Both the position numbers and the translations under genes were made by a program. A stretch of 64,000 nt of DNA. It comes from Pumilibacter muris. GTDB lineage: Bacteria; Bacillota; Clostridia; Christensenellales; Pumilibacteraceae. Positions 58,763 to 64,000 of the stretch are shown in pieces; the first letter of the stretch is position 1; each line of letters starts with the position of its first letter. Under the pieces are notes generated by a model, which saw only the letters and a program-made list of their open reading frames with translations, made no database searches and was not told the DNA's origin. The stretch covers positions 156,727-220,726 of the forward strand of contig NZ_CALPCN010000004.1 of assembly GCF_943193045.1 (NCBI RefSeq), read 5' to 3'.

Positions 58763-60031
58763 TTATTCCGTAAACTTTCTTGCCGCAATGTCTATTGTGC
58801 CGGCGCCGCAAAAAACTATTACCGACGCTTTTTCGGCGAGGGCGGCGGCGGCTTCGTTCAGTTCGAAAAAGGTGGGGTAACAGCGCGCGTAGCGTCCGCA
58901 ATCCAAAATCTTGCGGCACAGCAGCTGCGAGCTGACTCCTTTTTTCGGCGCCTCGCGCGCGGCGTATACGTCGGCAAGCAAAATGTCGTCGGCAAGCATG
59001 AGAGAGTCGGCAAACTCGTTTAAAAGCGACTCGGTGCGCGAATATGTGTGCGGTTCGAACGCAACCGCAATGCGCGAATATCCCGACTCGCGCAAACATT
59101 CGAGCATGCTTTGTATTTCGTGCGGGTGGTGCGCGTAATCCGAAAACACGTCGGCGTTGCCCGACGTTCCCAAATATTCGAGCCTGCGCCCAACTCCCGT
59201 AAAGCTTTCCAAGCCGCGTTTGATTTCGGAAAAGGGAAGCCCTGCGGCGGCGGATGCGGCAATGGCGGCAACCGCGTTTAAAACGTTGTGACGCCCCATA
59301 ACTTTCAGCCGTATTTCGCCGAGCGGCTTTCCCGCGCGGGTGGCGAAAAAAGCTATTCCGCCGCGAAACGGCGTAATATTTACGGCGCGAAACTCGCAAC
59401 GCTCGCTAAGCCCGAACGTTATATATTTGCCTTTTCGAAGCGGGGCGCTCGCCTCGTCGTCGCCGTTCACAATGCGCACGGGCGCGCTACGCGAAAAAAC
59501 CTCGAACGCGCTCGTTATGTCGGCAATGTCGCGGTAATAGTCGGTATGGTCGAGCTCCACGTTTAGCACAACCGAAATTTTGGGAAGAATATGCAAAAAG
59601 TTTCGGCGGTATTCGCAAGCTTCGGTTATGAAAAAACGTTTGCCGCCCACATGCCCGCATTCTCCGCCGTATTCTCCGCCGAGATGAACTGTGGGGTTGT
59701 GCGGCGCGAAAATACAGCCGAGCATTGCGGTTGTCGTCGTTTTTCCGTGACTGCCGGCAACCGCTACGGTTAAAGAATATTGCGAGCTGATTTGTCCCAA
59801 ATATTCGGCGCGCGACATAACTTGCAAACCGTGTTCGCGCGCATATGTAAGTTCGGGGTTGTTTTGCGGAATAGCCGACGAATACACTACCGTGTCGGCT
59901 CCGTAAACAAATTTTTCGTCGTGCCCGTTAAGCGCGCTGTCCGAACCCGAAGTTTGGGCGCCGTTCGCTTCCGAAAGTTTTCGCAGCACTTTCATGCTTG
60001 CGCCTTCGCAACCAATAAAATGAATCCTCAT
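58763..60031 (-). CDS. murC: UDP-N-acetylmuramate-L-alanine ligase
   Basis: The 422-residue Mur ligase has the N-terminal Rossmann domain with GCEGASMKVL (about 7-16), the ATP loop VAGSHGKTTTTAML (about 92-105), the central domain with DHTDYYRD (about 156-163) and the C-terminal domain with SDYAHHPHEI (about 297-306). It adds L-alanine to UDP-MurNAc in peptidoglycan synthesis. At 422 residues it is slightly short but complete. It is convergent with hprK across the palindrome cluster. Confidence 0.95.
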   Translation of the reverse strand: MRIHFIGCEGASMKVLRKLSEANGAQTSGSDSALNGHDEKFVYGADTVVYSSAIPQNNPELTYAREHGLQVMSRAEYLGQISSQYSLTVAVAGSHGKTTTTAMLGCIFAPHNPTVHLGGEYGGECGHVGGKRFFITEACEYRRNFLHILPKISVVLNVELDHTDYYRDIADITSAFEVFSRSAPVRIVNGDDEASAPLRKGKYITFGLSERCEFRAVNITPFRGGIAFFATRAGKPLGEIRLKVMGRHNVLNAVAAIAASAAAGLPFSEIKRGLESFTGVGRRLEYLGTSGNADVFSDYAHHPHEIQSMLECLRESGYSRIAVAFEPHTYSRTESLLNEFADSLMLADDILLADVYAAREAPKKGVSSQLLCRKILDCGRYARCYPTFFELNEAAAALAEKASVIVFCGAGTIDIAARKFTE

Positions 60032-60214
60032 ACTCCTACTTTATTCCCGAGCGTCGAAAAAGTTACTTCTTTGCCTTTTTAAAACGTTTTATTGCGGTGC
60101 TGCAAACTTGCGGCTAAACTTTAAAATAATTCGGTTTAACGGTAAAAAACGCGAAAAAACGGTTCAAATATTACATTTTATGTAAAAAAAGTTTCACAAA
60201 ATGCAAAAAAGCTA

Positions 60215-60243
60215 TTGCAAAAAGCCGAAATATGTTGTATACT
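60215..60243 (+). promoter_or_regulatory. spoVG promoter
   Basis: TTGCAA (60215-60220), 17 bp and TATACT (60238-60243), 44 bp before ATG 60287. It looks like a sigma-A promoter. Confidence 0.65.
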
Positions 60244-60286
60244 ATTAACAGTACAATAATTTTTTATAGCTTAGGGGTTGAAAGGA

Positions 60287-60568
60287 ATGAACATAACGGA
60301 AGTACGCATCAGGTTGGTAAAATCGGACGAAGGTAAACTGAAAGGAGTTGCGTCTATAACGATAGACGATTGCTTTGTTGTGCACGACGTGAAAATAATA
60401 GAGGGCTCCGACGACTATTTTATTGCAATGCCGAGCAAAAAGACGCCCACAGGCGAGTTTAAAGATATTGTGCATCCTTTAAACACCGAAACGCGCGAAT
60501 TGCTCAGAACCACGATTCTCGCCGAGTTCGAAAAAGCCAAAAGGCAGGCGGAACAGCAAGCGGGATAA
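60287..60568 (+). CDS. spoVG: SpoVG regulatory protein
   Basis: The 93-residue protein matches SpoVG (about 97 residues) throughout: MNITEVRIRLV, ASITIDDCFVVHDVKIIEG and YFIAMPSKKTPTGEFKDIVHPLN. It binds nucleic acid and regulates sporulation and septation in Firmicutes. ATG 60287 follows AGGGG; a TTG three codons upstream is also open. It stands alone with its own promoter. Confidence 0.95.
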   Translation: MNITEVRIRLVKSDEGKLKGVASITIDDCFVVHDVKIIEGSDDYFIAMPSKKTPTGEFKDIVHPLNTETRELLRTTILAEFEKAKRQAEQQAG

Positions 60569-60777
60569 AAAAGTTCGGTTTTCTTCAAAAAACTTACGCT
60601 TAATATTTTTGCCCGATTATGCTTTGCGACGTAAAGCCGCAAATGTATTGTCCGTTTTCGAAAAACGTAAGTTTTATTTAAAAATTATGCGAAAATTCCT
60701 CTTGCAATAAAAGTGAGAGGTTTTTTACATTCAATTGTGGGGATTTAGACATTTTTCCAAATTTTTCCTGTAAATAA

Positions 60778-60806
60778 TTGAAAATTTTTAATTTACATGT
60801 TAAAAT
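60778..60806 (+). promoter_or_regulatory. promoter of the sigma-factor gene
   Basis: TTGAAA (60778-60783), 17 bp and TAAAAT (60801-60806). ATG 60817 lies 10 nt after the -10 box, which leaves a leader of only a few nt and no ribosome site. Confidence 0.65.
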
Positions 60807-60816
60807 AAATATCAAT

Positions 60817-61344
60817 ATGGAGTCAACCGATTATATAAATCTTTTTAATAGAATAAAAAAGGGAGATGATAATGCGTTCGAAGAGTTGTTAGATGCGGTC
60901 GGTCCGATACTTTTCAATATAGCTTTTAAAGTTTTGCACGACAAAATGTATGCGCAAAACGCCGTTTCCGAAACATACAAAGCGCTGTTGGAAAATATAG
61001 ATAGAATTTACAAACCTAATTCGCTCAAAGGTTGGCTTAAAACAACGGCGCGCAGAAAAGCTCTCGACATAATGTATAACAATAAAAAGGTTTTAATTAT
61101 AGAGGATAAAGATTTGGAAAGTTGTATTAACAGAAAGAGTTACGAACCCGATTTTGTGGAACGTGTGCATATTAACAGCTGTTTGGCTAAGCTTTCGAAC
61201 GAAGAATATCAAGCGTTAATGCTTAACGTTATTGAGGAAAAGCCGTGCAAAGAAATAGCTAAGGTTTTAAAAGTGAAATGCTATAAAGCGCAACACATTT
61301 TAAGAAGTGCAAAAGAAAATTTCGAAAAATTTTACAAAGAGTAG
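60817..61344 (+). CDS. ECF-type RNA polymerase sigma factor
   Basis: The 175-residue protein has region 2 (about 5-80, FEELLDAVGPILFNIAFKVLHD and SLKGWLKTTARRKALDI) and region 4 (about 120-170, LSNEEYQALMLNVIEEKPC, EIAKVLKV). It starts at ATG 60817. Downstream come a secreted C39-like peptidase and a single-pass membrane protein, a layout recalling sigma/anti-sigma systems in which proteolysis releases the factor. It probably controls envelope stress or peptide processing. Confidence 0.8.
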   Translation: MESTDYINLFNRIKKGDDNAFEELLDAVGPILFNIAFKVLHDKMYAQNAVSETYKALLENIDRIYKPNSLKGWLKTTARRKALDIMYNNKKVLIIEDKDLESCINRKSYEPDFVERVHINSCLAKLSNEEYQALMLNVIEEKPCKEIAKVLKVKCYKAQHILRSAKENFEKFYKE

Positions 61345-61401
61345 TAAAAAAAGTCTTCGTAAAAACGTCTATATATATGTACCAAAATTACGGAGGCAAA
61401 A

Positions 61402-62586
61402 ATGAAAACACAAACGATTAAAAAAGGGCTCATTTCTTTGGCGCTATGCTTATGCTTCGCGCTCGCGGCGTTGGTTCCCGCAATGGGTGTGGCGCACGCC
61501 AAAAGCGCGGCAAACCAAGACCCGACCGACTATTTAATTCAGACGCTTGCGGCTATGGATATAGAGGGCGAAAACTTTGTTGCCGACGCCACATATTCCC
61601 ACGACCTGACCCCCAATGGACTCGAATACGTTTTTTCGGCTAACGGCGAAAACGGCTACGCGCTTATGCTCCGCGAAGAGGACGCTTTTGGCGACGTATA
61701 TTACGACATAACCGAACTGTTCTTCGATTGCGATTCTCCCTTTGCAAACGCGACGGGCAAGAAAATATACATAGCTATGTTCACTTACTTTGAGCACCGC
61801 GACGGGCAATTCTTCGATTTAACTTCGAACAACGTTTTAACGCCCGAGCAAATCGCCGAGTTGGGGAAAGACAGATTTAATTACTTCGGAGGCACTACCC
61901 CTACCGATGTAAATGAAGAAATCGCGTATGCAAAGCGCAATAACTCATCTTATGATTTCCCCAACGGGTTGCCGAGTTATGGGTCGGCTAAAGTAAATTC
62001 GTGCGGACCTTCTTCGGGCGCAATCGTTATAGGATACTATGATTATTTTTTTCCTAACCTTGTTCCCGATTACAGCACAACTTATATTTTAAATAACAGA
62101 GTGCGTTATTATCCGCAAGATACTGAAATCAATACGCTTATAGAAAGCACGCTTTATTCGGATATGAGCGCAAGTAACGGCGTGACTTTTTCAAGCTATA
62201 AAGAGGGACTTCAAAAGTATGTAAACAGAAACGGATATTCGGTTAGCTACACAAGCGTAATGTCGGGCTCAAGTTTTGATTATTCGGCTTTTAAAAGCAA
62301 AATTGCGGAAGCTCAACCCGTTGTGTTTTTCTTAAATACTTTTAATTTGACGACGGGACCGTTGGGTTATAATAATACGGATAGAGTTCTTATGCACTAT
62401 TACACTTCAACTCATGTAATGACGGGTTACGGGTATAGACAAGTAGAATACTATAACGCGAACAACGTTATTTTCCGTATAGACAATTATGTATCCGTTT
62501 CTTCCGCATTGTCACCTAAAATAGGATATATGAGACTTAACGACAATATGAAAATAGACCATGCGATTGCAGTAGATATTTATTAA
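61402..62586 (+). CDS. secreted C39-like cysteine peptidase
   Basis: The 394-residue precursor has a signal peptide (LISLALCLCFALAALVPAMG, cleavage near AHA-KS) and a papain-like catalytic core: C201 in VNSCGPSSGA, H338 in STHVMTGYGY and D361 in FRIDNYV. About 165 residues precede the catalytic Cys and form a propeptide or prodomain. It lies between the sigma factor and the membrane protein, so it may process a secreted signal or cleave the anti-sigma factor. GGAGG-type site at 61390s. Confidence 0.8.
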   Translation: MKTQTIKKGLISLALCLCFALAALVPAMGVAHAKSAANQDPTDYLIQTLAAMDIEGENFVADATYSHDLTPNGLEYVFSANGENGYALMLREEDAFGDVYYDITELFFDCDSPFANATGKKIYIAMFTYFEHRDGQFFDLTSNNVLTPEQIAELGKDRFNYFGGTTPTDVNEEIAYAKRNNSSYDFPNGLPSYGSAKVNSCGPSSGAIVIGYYDYFFPNLVPDYSTTYILNNRVRYYPQDTEINTLIESTLYSDMSASNGVTFSSYKEGLQKYVNRNGYSVSYTSVMSGSSFDYSAFKSKIAEAQPVVFFLNTFNLTTGPLGYNNTDRVLMHYYTSTHVMTGYGYRQVEYYNANNVIFRIDNYVSVSSALSPKIGYMRLNDNMKIDHAIAVDIY

Positions 62587-62596
62587 AGGAATAGGT

Positions 62597-63259
62597 ATGG
62601 ACGATAAGTTTATTAAAGAAAAGTTAGACTTGGTAGCGAGAGACGACGAGCTAATCGAAGAGCCTGTGCCCGACTCGCTTAAAGCGCTCAACAAACAGTA
62701 TGCGCAAATATTTGCCGAGCGGCAAAACAAAAAACAGACAACTCGGCGTCGCTATCTTGTTCCCGTTTTTTCTTCGGTTGCGGCTGCGGTTTTGGTATGC
62801 GTGGCGCTGCTCTGCTTTTCTTTTTTCCATAAGCCTGAGGGGGATACTCTTTATGGTTCGGACTTTAAATATACAGAAGAGAAAGTTTCTTATGAACAAA
62901 TCATGGAGGAATATGATATTCTTTTATATTCTACGGGGCACAATATATCAGATGCATATATTACAAAAAACAATTCATTAAATAAAATAGTTAGCATAAC
63001 TATAACGTATCAATTATCTGACGGCGAATTGCAACTAACTGCTTTAATAGACCCCGATTATAAATATTCGGAAGCCGATTCTTATAGCTACTTACCGAAT
63101 AGCGCTTCGAACGATTTATTCGAGTTTAAATATTTGATTTTCCCCGAAGATAATACCGCCTTAGCCATGTGCGAATATAATAACCGAACTTACTACTTCC
63201 GCTATTCGTCCCCTTATCCCGAAGACATAACAATTATAATGAATGATATGAAAGCATAA
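62597..63259 (+). CDS. single-pass membrane protein, candidate anti-sigma factor
   Basis: The 220-residue protein has a cytosolic N-terminal part (about 1-50, acidic), one helix (about 53-75, LVPVFSSVAAAVLVCVALLC) and an extracellular domain (about 80-220). Cytosolic part, single helix and sensor domain is the layout of an anti-sigma factor. It follows the peptidase gene by 10 bp and the ECF sigma gene is two genes upstream. It lacks the HxxxCxxC motif of classical ZAS domains, so the role is inferred from layout. Confidence 0.65.
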   Translation: MDDKFIKEKLDLVARDDELIEEPVPDSLKALNKQYAQIFAERQNKKQTTRRRYLVPVFSSVAAAVLVCVALLCFSFFHKPEGDTLYGSDFKYTEEKVSYEQIMEEYDILLYSTGHNISDAYITKNNSLNKIVSITITYQLSDGELQLTALIDPDYKYSEADSYSYLPNSASNDLFEFKYLIFPEDNTALAMCEYNNRTYYFRYSSPYPEDITIIMNDMKA

Positions 63260-63264
63260 TCGAA

Positions 63265-63291
63265 AGCCGTCGGTATTACCGACGGCTTTTT
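63265..63291 (+). terminator. terminator of the sigma/peptidase operon
   Basis: AGCCGTCGG (63265-63273) pairs with CCGACGGCT (63279-63287), followed by TTTTTGTTT. Confidence 0.85.
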
Positions 63292-63316
63292 GTTTGCTCA
63301 AAATTGCATAGAACTC

Positions 63317-63345
63317 TTGACAAATAACGATAATATAATTATAAT
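63317..63345 (+). promoter_or_regulatory. consensus promoter of the BrnT locus, leaderless
   Basis: TTGACA (63317-63322), 17 bp and TATAAT (63340-63345), a perfect consensus. The brnT ATG at 63352 follows after 6 nt. Confidence 0.75.
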
Positions 63346-63351
63346 ATAATT

Positions 63352-63628
63352 ATGAGTGAAATAGTTTTTCAGTGGGACGAAAACAAAAACGTTACCAACA
63401 AGAAAAAGCACGGTATATCGTTTGAAGAAGCTCAAACTGTTTTCTATGACGAAGAAGCTCTTTTAATAGACGACCCCGAACATTCCAAAGACGAAGAACG
63501 TTTTATAATTTAGCAATAGGGCGAATATGCTTGTTGTGTGCCATTGTTATCGAGAAAACGAGACTGTTATACGAATAATATCGGCAAGAAAGGCAACTAA
63601 GAACGAAGCAAAACAATATATAAAATAG
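63352..63628 (+). pseudogene. brnT: BrnT-type toxin with a frameshift
   Basis: The reading begins MSEIVFQWDENKNVTNKKKHG, the BrnT start, and stops at TAG 63511 after FII. The rest of the toxin continues in another frame (NMLVVCHCYRENETVIR, then IISARKATKNEAKQYIK) to TAG 63626. A small deletion near 63510 would explain it. The mRNA interferase is probably inactive, while the antitoxin remains. Confidence 0.75.
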
Positions 63629-63641
63629 GAGAGTAAAAACA

Positions 63642-63851
63642 ATGAAAGAAGAATACGATTTTACGAATGCAAGAAAAAATCCGTATACGGGAAAATTAAA
63701 ACAGCAAATCACAATCAATATCGATACCGAAACGGTTGCGTATTTTAAGTCTATGTCTGAAAATTCGGGCATACCGTATCAAATGCTTATTAACTTATAT
63801 TTGGCGGATTGCGTAAAAAACAATAAGCAATTATCTTTGGCGTGGAAATAA
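63642..63851 (+). CDS. brnA: BrnA-type antitoxin
   Basis: The 69-residue protein has the ribbon-helix-helix type core (QITINIDTETVAYFKSMSE and IPYQMLINLYLADC) of BrnA antitoxins. It starts 13 bp after the frameshifted toxin with a GGAG site. It is intact and may still repress its promoter. The final terminator lies at 63877. Confidence 0.8.
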   Translation: MKEEYDFTNARKNPYTGKLKQQITINIDTETVAYFKSMSENSGIPYQMLINLYLADCVKNNKQLSLAWK

Positions 63852-63876
63852 TGTGCGGAATTTCGGGTTATAGAAA

Positions 63877-63902
63877 AAGAACGCCGCAAAGCGTTCTTTT
63901 TT
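63877..63902 (+). terminator. terminator after brnA
   Basis: AAGAACGC (63877-63884) pairs with GCGTTCTT (63891-63898), followed by TTTT. Confidence 0.8.
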
Positions 63903-63932
63903 AGTGGTTGCGGGAGTAGGACTCGTCAATGC

Positions 63933-63999
63933 GCCGTAGGCGGATTCACGGAGCGAAGCGAAGTTACACTACGACCTTCGGGTTATACTCGCCTACGGC
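63933..63999. repeat. inverted-repeat element at the window end
   Basis: GCCGTAGGCG (63933-63942) is the reverse complement of CGCCTACGGC (63990-63999), with a GGAGCGAAGCGAAG stretch between. It may be the start of a longer repeat that continues outside the window. Confidence 0.5.
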
Positions 64000-64000
64000 T

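Noticed and set aside
1..64000. CRISPR array
   Set aside because: No regularly spaced repeat with unique spacers, and no cas genes.

Overview
The window looks like a mid-GC Gram-positive chromosome, probably an uncultured gut Clostridia. The lineage is tentative. The signs are spoVG, hprK, murC, recF, a carbohydrate operon with lipobox lipoproteins, AGGAGG-type ribosome sites and TTGACA/TATAAT promoters.

Region 1 (about 35-25427) is a tandem of two integrated elements that resemble filamentous phages. Element 1 (about 58-10241) lies between two copies of a 45-bp sequence matching the 3' half of a tRNA-Pro(CGG) gene. From right to left it has a control region (repressor, three operators, HicA/HicB), small cysteine-rich proteins, a putative ssDNA-binding protein, a basic protein, a surface protein with InlB-type repeats, a membrane protein, a Zot/pI-like ATPase, a lysine-rich protein, a hairpin-rich noncoding region, a Rep_1-type rolling-circle initiator and a tyrosine integrase. 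Element 2 (about 10197-25427) has the same morphogenesis order on the + strand: basic protein, putative ssDNA-binding protein, InlB-repeat protein, membrane protein, Zot-like ATPase, two small basic proteins, then a different HUH Rep and hairpins. It has its own atypical integrase, a LexA/UmuD-like repressor and a cargo block at its right end: SLOG protein, Cro-like regulator, HExxH metalloprotein, zinc ribbon, then a tandem-HNH protein and a coiled-coil protein behind a terminator-containing leader. Four TTTGGGGCA repeats sit at its two ends. Its right junction carries a tRNA-Thr-like 3' end instead of the tRNA-Pro one.

Region 2 (25654-48138) starts with a free-standing small-RNA candidate, then a glycan-utilisation locus. 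An AraC regulator is divergent from an operon of two ABC permeases, a solute-binding lipoprotein, a GH123/DUF4091-like lipoprotein, two very large surface lipoproteins, a GH106-like enzyme, a GH127 enzyme, a GH37-like enzyme, a Gfo/Idh oxidoreductase with a premature stop, and a GH3 gene cut off by an IS3-family element. Beyond the IS only the C-terminal part of another hydrolase remains, so the IS marks a deletion. The enzymes suggest plant polysaccharides rich in arabinose and rhamnose.

Region 3 (48241-64000) is ordinary chromosome: EFR1-type flavodoxin-ferredoxin, RpiB-family isomerase, an acidic lipoprotein, a 1249-residue membrane-anchored protein of unknown function, recF, a HAD phosphatase, hprK, a palindrome-rich repeat cluster, murC, spoVG, an ECF-like sigma factor with a secreted C39-like peptidase and a membrane protein, and a BrnT/BrnA pair with a frameshifted toxin. 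Five genes in Regions 2 and 3 have -10 boxes only 6-10 nt before the start codon, which suggests leaderless or nearly leaderless mRNAs.
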